Shown piece after piece: positions 46,929-54,667 of a stretch of 64,000 nucleotides of DNA. Position 1 is the first letter of the stretch; each line of letters opens with the position of its first letter. This DNA is from Brevibacterium permense (GTDB lineage Bacteria > Actinomycetota > Actinomycetes > Actinomycetales > Brevibacteriaceae). Position numbers and translations under genes: made by a program. Below the pieces are notes generated by a model that worked only from the letters and a program-made list of their open reading frames with translations, made no database searches and was not told the origin of the DNA. The DNA lies in contig NZ_JABSSX010000002.1 of the NCBI RefSeq assembly GCF_013280495.1, positions 421,491-485,490 on the forward strand. Reading direction: 5' to 3'.

Positions 46929-47794
46929 ACGACCTCGCGGCCGAACGAGTCGATCTCCCGCAGTCCCGGAGTCGATTCGATGACGGAGGTGAACGAGACC
47001 TTCTCGCTGGCCAGGGTGAGTCCGGCGAGGACAGCGAGGATGAGTCGTCGCTGTGCCGGTGTGGCGGTTTCGGCGAGGATCACGCCGATCGCCGCTCCCA
47101 GGGAATTGGCTCCGGTGTCGCCGAGCATCGAATCACCGGCGAGGTCATCGGGCCAGGCTGCGGCCGTCGCTCCCGCGATCGCTCCGGCTGGTGCCCAGGA
47201 CACGCGGCGATGGTGGTCGGTGAATGCCAAGGTCAGTGCTCCGGTCTTGAGAGCCCGGCCCGGCCGCAGGTCGAGGAGGTTGAACAGGTTCGCAGAGCCC
47301 GCGATCACTCCCCCGGTGACGATGACATCCGCGGCGGCCGCGTACCAGGGCCGGTCGCTTGGCGAGTGCGTGGAGCCGAAGAGTCCGGACGGCCGGGTGC
47401 GGCTGCGCAGAATCGCGGCGGCCGCGATCGAGGCGAGCGGAATGCCGGTGACCTTGATGGCCCCGGTTGTGATCTCCCCGCGGGCAAGGGCCGACAGATG
47501 ACCGCGCAGTCCTTTGGAGGATCCGGATTCGCAGAAGTCGTCGACGGCGCCGAGGCTGCCCGCCGCGGCCGTGGCCAGCAGAGTCGCCGACCGCTGCCGT
47601 GAATCTTCGATGAGCAGGCTGCCGGCCAGCAGTCCCGCCGCGACGGCAGGGCCTTCGGCGAGCGAGACGTCGTGTCCGGCGTGGTTGGTGCGCACCACGG
47701 AATCGTGGGTGCGCAGCCGTGATCTGAGCACGGCTTTCGTCGCGGCGAAGCCGGCGAGTCCGGCGACGGCGGTGCTGACGATGGAGCGGATCAT
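46925..47794 (-). CDS. MraY/WecA-like polyprenyl-phosphate glycosyl-1-phosphate transferase
   Basis: 289 residues, short for the family (commonly 320-400). The active-site patterns are present: AVDDFCES, NLFNLLDLRPGRALK (the N-x-x-N-x-x-D motif) and DSMLGDTGANSLGA. The C-terminal His-rich loop that helps select the sugar nucleotide in MraY and WecA is not visible; instead it ends EKVSFTSVIESTPGLREID. It would attach a sugar phosphate to undecaprenyl phosphate, starting a lipid-linked glycan for the MurJ-like flippase next door. It overlaps both neighbours by four bases. Confidence 0.8.
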   Translation of the reverse strand: MIRSIVSTAVAGLAGFAATKAVLRSRLRTHDSVVRTNHAGHDVSLAEGPAVAAGLLAGSLLIEDSRQRSATLLATAAAGSLGAVDDFCESGSSKGLRGHLSALARGEITTGAIKVTGIPLASIAAAAILRSRTRPSGLFGSTHSPSDRPWYAAAADVIVTGGVIAGSANLFNLLDLRPGRALKTGALTLAFTDHHRRVSWAPAGAIAGATAAAWPDDLAGDSMLGDTGANSLGAAIGVILAETATPAQRRLILAVLAGLTLASEKVSFTSVIESTPGLREIDSFGREVV

Positions 47795-48783
47795 TTCTCG
47801 TCTCCGTTCGAAGTGTCGTCGGACTGCTTCTCTTCGATCTTGGCCGGCAGGATGCCTTCGGCGTCCTCGGCGAATCCGAAGTGTCCGTGCTTTCCGGCTT
47901 CTCCGGAGGCCAGCGCGCGCACGGTGATGACGGGACCGGCGCCGAGGCCGAGGCCGTCGACGGTGCTGGCACGGGACTTCTCCGTCCGCAGCACGTTGAC
48001 GAGTCCGTTCTGTGCCGATCCGGCGTCGCCGGCGACGACCACCGAGTTCGCTTCGGCGGTGAGCGCGGTGATGAAGTCGGTGACGAGGGTGCGGGTGCCC
48101 TTGTCGTCGGTGGCTTTCGGGCTGGGTTCGGTGTCCTCGGCCAGTGTCGAGTTCTCATCGTCGATGACGATGAACAGCGAAGTGGTCTTGTGGTCCGTGT
48201 CGGTCCGCAGACGGTCGGCTTCGACGAAGACGTCGTAGAGCTTCGCCGCCTGCTTCTCCGCATCGGCCCGGTCGTCCTCGTCTTCGAGCATCGAGGCGTC
48301 ACCGGTCAGGGCGATGACGAGGGCGGCGCGGATCGCGGTCGAATCGTCCTTCGGCAGGCTCGGCACAACGGTGCGAAGCCTCTTGAGGAACTGAGTGGAA
48401 TCCTCGAGGCTGAGCGTGTTCGGCACAAACGAGACGTCGCCGGCGATGGTGCCGTCGGCTTCCTTGACCCGGTTGCTGACCTCTTCGACCTGTTCGGAGT
48501 CCGCCTCGGGGGCGGCGATGATGCTCACTTCCTGCCCGTCGAGGGTGCCGTCGATGAGTTCCGGGGCCGCGGCGGTGACGAATTCGTTCTGCTTGTCGAT
48601 ATTGCCCTTGGCGGCGTCGAGGTCGGAGCGCAGGTTGTCGCGGTCCGAGCGCAGGGCGTCGACCTGGCTCTGCAAGGACTCCCCGATCGGTTCCTTCAGC
48701 GGTCCCGCACCGAGGACGATGCCGACGGCCAGCGCCAGGAACACCGAGACGAGGGAGACGAGGTGGTAGCGGAAATCAATCAC
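47791..48783 (-). CDS. steB: SteB/MctB-like membrane-anchored protein (copper transporter family)
   Basis: 330 residues. One N-terminal membrane segment (FRYHLVSLVSVFLALAVGIVLGAGPL), a coiled coil (SLQSQVDALRSDRDNLRSDLDAAKGNIDKQ), then an extracytoplasmic domain. Family names differ: MctB (copper) in M. tuberculosis, SteB in C. glutamicum, where it forms a complex with SteA in cell separation. No Cys/Met-rich copper site is evident. The GTG start overlaps the steA stop by eight bases. Confidence 0.85.
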   Translation of the reverse strand: MIDFRYHLVSLVSVFLALAVGIVLGAGPLKEPIGESLQSQVDALRSDRDNLRSDLDAAKGNIDKQNEFVTAAAPELIDGTLDGQEVSIIAAPEADSEQVEEVSNRVKEADGTIAGDVSFVPNTLSLEDSTQFLKRLRTVVPSLPKDDSTAIRAALVIALTGDASMLEDEDDRADAEKQAAKLYDVFVEADRLRTDTDHKTTSLFIVIDDENSTLAEDTEPSPKATDDKGTRTLVTDFITALTAEANSVVVAGDAGSAQNGLVNVLRTEKSRASTVDGLGLGAGPVITVRALASGEAGKHGHFGFAEDAEGILPAKIEEKQSDDTSNGDEK

Positions 48784-50014
48784 TGGTCAGTCCTTGGATG
48801 AGGCCGGCGGAGTCGGTCGATGCTGCGGGGTCGCCGCCGAAGAGGGAGCCGATCCAGCCGAAGAGGCCGTCGAGTTGGGCGCCGATGAGGCCGAGGAAGG
48901 TCTGTCCGGCCGAGGTCGCGGTCATCGCCACACCGAGGGCGACGAGTCCGGCGATGATGAGCACGGCCAGCTGCAGGCTGGAGATGCGCTGCCGGTAGAG
49001 CAGGGAGACGCCCTTGGCGTCGATGAGCTTCGAACCCACGCGCAGTCGGGTGATGAAGGTCGAGGCCATGCCCTTGCGGCCCTTGTCGAGGAACTCCATG
49101 ACGGTGTCGTGGGTGCCCACGGCGACGATGAGTTCGGCACCCTTGTCATCGGCGAGCAGCATGGCGATGTCTTCGCTCGTGCCCGAGGCCGCGAAGGCCA
49201 CGCATTCGACTCCGAGGGCTTCGACCCGTTCGGTGCCAGGTGCCGTGCCGTCACGGTAGGCGTGGACGACGATCTCGGCACCCGAGGTCAGAGCGGTGTC
49301 GGACACGGAGTCCATGTCCCCGACGATCATGTCCGGTCGGTAGCCGGCTTCGATGATGGCATCGGCTCCGCCGTCGACGCCGATGAGCAGTGGTCGGTAT
49401 TCGCGGATGTAGGAGGCCAGCATCGCCAGGTCCTCCTTGTAGTGGTACCCGCGGACGACGATGAGCACATGCCGGTCGGTGAACGTCGTCTTGACCTCGG
49501 GCACGACGAGTTCGGCCGAGAGCAGGTCGGAGTCCTTGCGGATGTATTCGATCGTGTTGTCGATGAAGTCCACGAGCACGGAGTTCATTCCGGCTTCGGC
49601 GGCGTGCATGTCCTCGGAGATCGTCTCGGCGGTCTGCAGGATTCCCGTGGCCACCTCGGTTTCGCCTGCGTATACGGTGGCGCCTTCGATGGAGATCTCG
49701 GCATTTTCGTCGACCGCATCGAAGATGTCGGCACCGGCGGCGTCGATGAGGGGGATGCCGGCGTCGACGATGATGCTCGGACCGAGGTTCGGGTAGCGGC
49801 CGGAGATCGACTTGTCGGCGTTGATCACCGCGGCCGGCCGGCAGGCGACGAGGGCTTCGGCGGAGATGCGGTCGATATCGGAGTGCTTGATGATGGCGAT
49901 GTCGCCTGCTTGGAGGCGTTTCGTCAGATTCTTCGTGCGTCGATCCAAGCGTGCAGGAGCGGGACCGTACCGGGTCGGTGCGGTGAGGTTCTCACGGTGT
50001 CTGCGCACTTTCAT
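48776..50014 (-). CDS. steA: Putative cytokinetic ring protein SteA
   Basis: 412 residues. Cytoplasmic thiamine-pyrophosphokinase-like region (LLIGVDGGADAIIEAGYRPDMIVGDMDSVSD) with a C-terminal membrane segment (LQLAVLIIAGLVALGVAM). In C. glutamicum SteA localises to the septum and with SteB affects the RipA hydrolase. The order recN-steA-steB is conserved in actinobacteria. It follows recN by 15 bases. Confidence 0.9.
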   Translation of the reverse strand: MKVRRHRENLTAPTRYGPAPARLDRRTKNLTKRLQAGDIAIIKHSDIDRISAEALVACRPAAVINADKSISGRYPNLGPSIIVDAGIPLIDAAGADIFDAVDENAEISIEGATVYAGETEVATGILQTAETISEDMHAAEAGMNSVLVDFIDNTIEYIRKDSDLLSAELVVPEVKTTFTDRHVLIVVRGYHYKEDLAMLASYIREYRPLLIGVDGGADAIIEAGYRPDMIVGDMDSVSDTALTSGAEIVVHAYRDGTAPGTERVEALGVECVAFAASGTSEDIAMLLADDKGAELIVAVGTHDTVMEFLDKGRKGMASTFITRLRVGSKLIDAKGVSLLYRQRISSLQLAVLIIAGLVALGVAMTATSAGQTFLGLIGAQLDGLFGWIGSLFGGDPAASTDSAGLIQGLTSD

Positions 50015-50029
50015 GGTCCGCCCATTCTC

Positions 50030-51733
50030 TCATCTGCTGCCAACGCCGGCCTCCTTGACCTGCCGAGCGTTGTCGAGCAGTTCGGCCGCGTGGGCCTTCG
50101 CCGAGGCGGAGTCGTCCATGCCCGCCAACATGCGGGAGAGTTCGACGACGCGTTCTCCGTCGGTCAGTTCCTGCACGCCGGAGCGCACGGTCTCGGCGTC
50201 ATCGTCCTTGACGATGGTCACGTGGGTGTCGGCCCAGGCGGCGACCTGCGGCAGGTGGGTGACGACGATGACCTGAGCACCCTGGGCGAGTTTGGCCAGC
50301 CGACGGCCGATCTCCACGGCCGCTTTTCCGCCGACCCCGGCGTCGACTTCGTCGAAGACGTAGGTGGGGATGGATTCGCTGGCGGCTCGGACGACTTCGA
50401 TGGCGAGCATGACGCGGGAGAGCTCGCCGCCGCTGGCGATCTTCGCGATGTCGTCGGGGATCGAGGATTCGTGGGCGGCGAAGGTCAGCCGGACCTCGTC
50501 GGCCCCGTGGGTGGTGGGTTCGCGTTCGGAGATCTCGAAGGCCACCGTAGCTTTCGGCATCGACAGGGCGGTGAGCTCTTCGCTGACCGCTGCGGAGAAT
50601 TCGTCCGCGGTGGCCTTGCGGATCTCGGTGAGCGCCGAGGCGGCCGCCTCCATGGTCTCGCGAGCTGAGTCGAGTTCGGCGTCGAGTCCGTCGAGGTCGC
50701 GGTCCTCGGCTTCGAGTTCGGCGAGTTCCGCGGCCGAGCGGGTTTCGAAGTCGAGGACTTCGGCGACGTCTTGACCGTAGGGAGCCAGGGTGCCGAGTTC
50801 CGCGCGTCGTGCTTCGGTCTCTTCCAGCGATGTTTCGCCGAGTTCGTCGAAACCGGAGAGGTAGTTCGACAGTTCCGCGGCGGAGTCGGAGAGGCGCAGC
50901 ACGGCGTCGCCGAGGGCTTCGCGGATGGTGACGAGTTCCTTGTCGGAGCCTTCGACATCGGCGATCGTGCTGATGGCCTGGTGGACGAGGTCGACGGCGG
51001 CGCCGGCATCGTCGATTTCGGAACCGAGCAGCAGGTCGTGGGCGGCGCCGACGGCGCGGGTGATCTCGGCGGCGGCACCGAGTTTCGCCGACTGCGCGGC
51101 CAGGGTCTCGTCTTCGCCGGGTTCGGGGCGGACCTTGTCGATGGTCTCCAGGCAGCCGCGCAGCCACAGGATGCGCTCGCGGCGGGCGGCGGTGGAGTCT
51201 TTGATGCGGCTGACGCGGGCTTCGGTCTCGCGCCAGTTCTCGAAGGCGGCACGGTAACGATCGGCCACCTCGGCGAGAGCAGTGCCACCGGCGGCGTCGA
51301 GGAGGTGACGCTGTTGGGCGGCGCCTTTGAGGCGCAGCTGTTCGGATTGGCCGTGGAGGGTGATGAGGTCGGAGGAGATGTCGGTGAGCACGGAGATCGG
51401 CACGGTGCGGCCGCCGGCGGTGGCTCGGGCACGGCCCTTGAGCGCCACGGTGCGGGAGATGATCGCTTCGTCGTCGGCACTGCCGCCGGCATCAATGATG
51501 CGTTCGCGCACGGGTTCGGCCACATCGGTGAAGATGCCTTCGACTTCGGCTTTCTCTGCGCCTTTGCGCACGACTCCGGAGCCGACCTTGCGGCCCATGA
51601 GCAGGGACAGGGCGGAGACGAACATGGTCTTTCCCGCACCGGTCTCACCGGTGACGACGGTGAAGCCGGTGTCGAGTTCGACGGCGGCCTCGGCGATGAC
51701 GCCGAGGTGGGAGATGCGCAGTTCGGAGATCAT
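50030..51733 (-). CDS. recN: DNA repair protein RecN
   Basis: 567 residues, SMC-like: Walker A TGETGAGKTMFVSALSLLMG, long coiled-coil arms, then SGGELSRVMLAIEVV signature and Walker B FDEVDAGVGGKAAVEIGRRL. It acts in double-strand-break repair. The ATG directly follows the nadK stop (TGAATG). Confidence 0.96.
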   Translation of the reverse strand: MISELRISHLGVIAEAAVELDTGFTVVTGETGAGKTMFVSALSLLMGRKVGSGVVRKGAEKAEVEGIFTDVAEPVRERIIDAGGSADDEAIISRTVALKGRARATAGGRTVPISVLTDISSDLITLHGQSEQLRLKGAAQQRHLLDAAGGTALAEVADRYRAAFENWRETEARVSRIKDSTAARRERILWLRGCLETIDKVRPEPGEDETLAAQSAKLGAAAEITRAVGAAHDLLLGSEIDDAGAAVDLVHQAISTIADVEGSDKELVTIREALGDAVLRLSDSAAELSNYLSGFDELGETSLEETEARRAELGTLAPYGQDVAEVLDFETRSAAELAELEAEDRDLDGLDAELDSARETMEAAASALTEIRKATADEFSAAVSEELTALSMPKATVAFEISEREPTTHGADEVRLTFAAHESSIPDDIAKIASGGELSRVMLAIEVVRAASESIPTYVFDEVDAGVGGKAAVEIGRRLAKLAQGAQVIVVTHLPQVAAWADTHVTIVKDDDAETVRSGVQELTDGERVVELSRMLAGMDDSASAKAHAAELLDNARQVKEAGVGSR

Positions 51734-52675
51734 TCAGGCCTCCTTGATCGGTCCTCGCCAGCCGGAGACGGGCAGGCGGAACTTCGCAACGAGTCGGTCG
51801 GTGAAGGGGCCGGTGTGGAGGCGCGCGAGCCGGATCGGTGATTTCGAGCGGGTGGCTTCCACGCGGGCCCCGGACGGCAGTTCGAGGGCGCGGCGGCCGT
51901 CGCACCACAGCACTGCGGAGAATTCGGGGTTCATCTGGGAGATCTCCACGCCGAGGCGGGAGGTCGGGTTGACGACGAGCGGTTTGGAGAACAGGGCGTG
52001 GGCGGAGATCGGGACGAGGATGAGTGCTTCGACCTCGGGCCAGACGATGGGTCCGCCTGCGGAGAACGAGTACGCGGTCGAGCCGGTGGGGGTGGCGAGG
52101 ATGACGCCGTCGCAGCCGAAGGAGGACACGGGGCGGGCGTCGACGCCGAGGACGACGTCGATCATCCGGGATTTCGAGGTCTTCTCGATGGTTACCTCGT
52201 TGAGTGCCCAGGCGTTGAAGATGTTCTCGCCTTCGTGCCACACGGACACGTCGAGCGCGAGCCGCTCCTCGACGGAATAGTCACGTTGGGAGGCGCGGTG
52301 GACCGCCTCGGCGAGGTCTTCCTTCTCACTTTCGGCGAGGAAGCCGACATGGCCCAAGTTGATGCCCATGAGCGGGGCACCGGACCCGTGGAAGCGTTCG
52401 GCGGCGCGCAGGATCGTGCCGTCGCCGCCGAGGACGATGACGAGTTCGCAGGCGTTCTTCCACTCACCGAGTTCGGAGGGGTCGATGATGACGCAGTGGT
52501 TGAGGATGGGTTCGTCGTCGACGGCCTCGGCCTGGCGGGCACGGATGCCGACGATCTCATCGGAGAGGACGACGGGGGTGACTCCGTCGTCGAGGAGGGC
52601 CTTGAACACGCTGACGGCGGCCACGGCCGACTCATCACGTTGGGGGTGCAGCAGCACCATGATGTGTCTGGTCAC
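51734..52675 (-). CDS. nadK: NAD kinase
   Basis: 313 residues with GGDGTILRAAE, INLGHVGFLAE and ATPTGSTAYSFSAGGPIVWP, the diagnostic NAD kinase motifs. It makes NADP+ from NAD+ and ATP. GTG start overlapping the tlyA stop (GTGA). Confidence 0.96.
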   Translation of the reverse strand: MTRHIMVLLHPQRDESAVAAVSVFKALLDDGVTPVVLSDEIVGIRARQAEAVDDEPILNHCVIIDPSELGEWKNACELVIVLGGDGTILRAAERFHGSGAPLMGINLGHVGFLAESEKEDLAEAVHRASQRDYSVEERLALDVSVWHEGENIFNAWALNEVTIEKTSKSRMIDVVLGVDARPVSSFGCDGVILATPTGSTAYSFSAGGPIVWPEVEALILVPISAHALFSKPLVVNPTSRLGVEISQMNPEFSAVLWCDGRRALELPSGARVEATRSKSPIRLARLHTGPFTDRLVAKFRLPVSGWRGPIKEA

Positions 52676-53478
52676 GACTCTCCTCTCATCATTTCGTCCA
52701 GGTGGGCGGGGATGTCTGCTTGATCGAGCCTATCGGACTGGTGATGTGTTCGGCCTGGGCGAACACGCAGGAAGTACTCTCGGTTCCCGCTGGGGCCCGG
52801 CAGCGGTGAGGGTGAGATGTCGGTGACGCGTCCGGCGTGTTCTCTCACGGCGTCGAGGACGGAGTCGATGGCGCGGCGGCGTTTCTCCCTGCTGGTGACG
52901 ACGCCGTGTTTGTCCAGCGATGCTCGTGCCAGTTCGAATTGGGGTTTGACCATGAGGAGGAGTTCCCCCGTCGCGGCGGTCGCGGCCAGCAGCGGTCCGA
53001 TGAGCAGGCGCAGAGAGATGAAGGAGACGTCGGCGACGACGAGGTCGACGGTCGGTACGTCGGAGTCGGTCAGTTCGCGGAGGTTGAGTCCTTCGCGGAC
53101 GTGGACGCGCGGGTCGTCGCGGAGGATGGTCGCGAGTTGATCGTGGCCGACGTCGACGGCCCAGACGTGTGCGACATCGTGATGGAGGAGGACTTGGGTG
53201 AAGCCTCCGGTGGAGGCGCCTGCATCGAGGGCCGTCAGACCCTGAAGTCGGTCGGTGAGGTCGAAAGCCTCGAGCGCGCCGAGGAGTTTGTGGGCGCTGC
53301 GGGCGACCCAGGGGTCGGGTTCGGTGACGGTGACGTCGTCGGTGTCCCTCACCTCTTGGGAGGCCTTGGTCGCGGTGCGGCCGTTGACGCTGACGCGACC
53401 GGCGGCGATTTCACGGGCGGCGCGAGAGCGGGAGTTCAGCAGCCCGCGGTCGACGAGTGCCCGGTCGAGTCTGCTCAC
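52672..53478 (-). CDS. tlyA: TlyA family rRNA 2'-O-methyltransferase / hemolysin-like
   Basis: 268 residues from the GTG at 53478. N-terminal S4 domain (RLDRALVDRGLLNSRSRAAREIAAGRVSVNG), SAM motif LDAGASTGGFTQVLL, then VDVGHDQL and KPQFEL. TlyA methylates 16S and 23S rRNA and confers capreomycin sensitivity in mycobacteria. The start overlaps the stop of the small gene upstream (GTGA); the longer open frame is shadow sequence. Confidence 0.93.
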   Translation of the reverse strand: MSRLDRALVDRGLLNSRSRAAREIAAGRVSVNGRTATKASQEVRDTDDVTVTEPDPWVARSAHKLLGALEAFDLTDRLQGLTALDAGASTGGFTQVLLHHDVAHVWAVDVGHDQLATILRDDPRVHVREGLNLRELTDSDVPTVDLVVADVSFISLRLLIGPLLAATAATGELLLMVKPQFELARASLDKHGVVTSREKRRRAIDSVLDAVREHAGRVTDISPSPLPGPSGNREYFLRVRPGRTHHQSDRLDQADIPAHLDEMMRGES

Positions 53479-53693
53479 AAGGAGCCCACCTGCGCGTCGA
53501 GGTCGCCCAGCAGGGAGTTGAGACGTTCGTGCCGCTCGGCCGCCGGTGCTTCTTTGGCCTCGGCGAGGCTGGACCGCCAGGTCTCGATCGGCACGTCCCC
53601 GCTCACCGAGGCGGGTGTCGGGGCAGAAGCAGGGCCGGCTGTCGGGGTCGAGTTCGTGCCAGGAGTCGGTCCGGGTGTCGGGGTCTCGCTCAT
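53475..53693 (-). CDS. Small conserved-position protein between HAD phosphatase and tlyA
   Basis: 72 residues from the ATG at 53693, with GGAGGGG well placed. The first ~35 residues are Pro/Thr/Ala-rich; the rest (PIETWRSSLAEAKEAPAAERHERLNSLLGDLDAQ) looks helical. It overlaps both neighbours by four bases. M. tuberculosis has a small hypothetical gene (Rv1693) in the same place between a phosphatase and tlyA. Function unknown. Confidence 0.8.
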   Translation of the reverse strand: MSETPTPGPTPGTNSTPTAGPASAPTPASVSGDVPIETWRSSLAEAKEAPAAERHERLNSLLGDLDAQVGSL

Positions 53694-54667
53694 TTGTCCC
53701 CTCCGATCCGGCGGGGCAGGCGTCCTTCGGCCAGGACCGCCTCGGCGTCGGTCTCCCCCGCATCGATGGCTGCCCAGGCTCGGCGGAGTTCGGCTTCGAT
53801 CCGGGCGGACTCGCCGCGGTCGGTGCCGGTGATGAGCGCTTCGAGTCCGCGCAGATTCGGCAGGATGAACGTCGGTCGACGCTCCGGGCCGGCACGCAGG
53901 GCATCGTGGATGTCGTGGATTCCGGTGAGGACGAGGGCGGTGTCGATGCCGGCGGCACAGCCGCCTGCGATATCGGTGTTGAGGCGGTCGCCGACCATGA
54001 GGGGCCGGTGCGCGCCGAGGCGGCCGGCTGCGAAGTTCATCATGTGCGGTGCAGGTTTGCCGACGATGACTGGGGCGGCGTCGGTGAGTCGGGCGATGAG
54101 ATCGACGAAGGCACCGTTGCCGGGGACTTTCCCGGTTTCTGTGAGGAGGGAGAAGTCGGGGTTGCTCGCCCACCATTCGGCGCCCGAGCGGATGATGTCG
54201 CAGGTGCGGACGATCTTCGCGTAGTCGATCTCCGGGTCGAGTCCCTGTGCGACGGCGACGGGTGACGCGTCGAGTGAGTCGGTGATCTCGAGGCCCGCCT
54301 CTTCGAGTGCGACCCGCAGTCCGGTCGTGCCGAGGAGGTGGACGCGGGCGCCCGGCCCGAAACGTTCGGCTAAGCGTTCGGCGAGCACCTGCGCCGAGGT
54401 GGTCACTTCGTCCGCAGAGGCGTCGACGCCCATTCCGGTGATCTTCTCGGCGGTGGCTGCGGCCGTGCGAGTGGCGTTGTTCGTGACGTAGTTGACCGGG
54501 ATCGACTGGGAGTGGAGCCAATTGATGCCGTCGACGGCGCCATCGACGGCGTGGGTGCCGTGGTAGACCACTCCGTCGAGGTCGAACAGGACGCAGTCGA
54601 TGGGCGTGCCCGATGATTCGGGCAGGCGCCCATCTGCTGAGTTGTGCTGTTCAGCGGTCAGTGTCAC
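53690..54667 (-). CDS. HAD-IIA family phosphatase (NagD/PGP-like)
   Basis: 325 residues. Nucleophile motif VLFDLDGVVYHG, then NNATRTAAATAEKI, and VGDRLNTDIAGGCAAG. The M. tuberculosis homologue in this position (Rv1692) acts on glycerol-3-phosphate; that substrate is inferred here from gene order only. The C-terminus is Ala/Glu/Arg-rich. GTG start in a GTGA overlap with the upstream gene. Confidence 0.9.
   Translation of the reverse strand: MTLTAEQHNSADGRLPESSGTPIDCVLFDLDGVVYHGTHAVDGAVDGINWLHSQSIPVNYVTNNATRTAAATAEKITGMGVDASADEVTTSAQVLAERLAERFGPGARVHLLGTTGLRVALEEAGLEITDSLDASPVAVAQGLDPEIDYAKIVRTCDIIRSGAEWWASNPDFSLLTETGKVPGNGAFVDLIARLTDAAPVIVGKPAPHMMNFAAGRLGAHRPLMVGDRLNTDIAGGCAAGIDTALVLTGIHDIHDALRAGPERRPTFILPNLRGLEALITGTDRGESARIEAELRRAWAAIDAGETDAEAVLAEGRLPRRIGGDK

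Noticed and set aside
48794..50668. 624-residue plus-strand reading frame
   Set aside because: It runs opposite to steA and recN, both firmly recognised, and shows no family motif.
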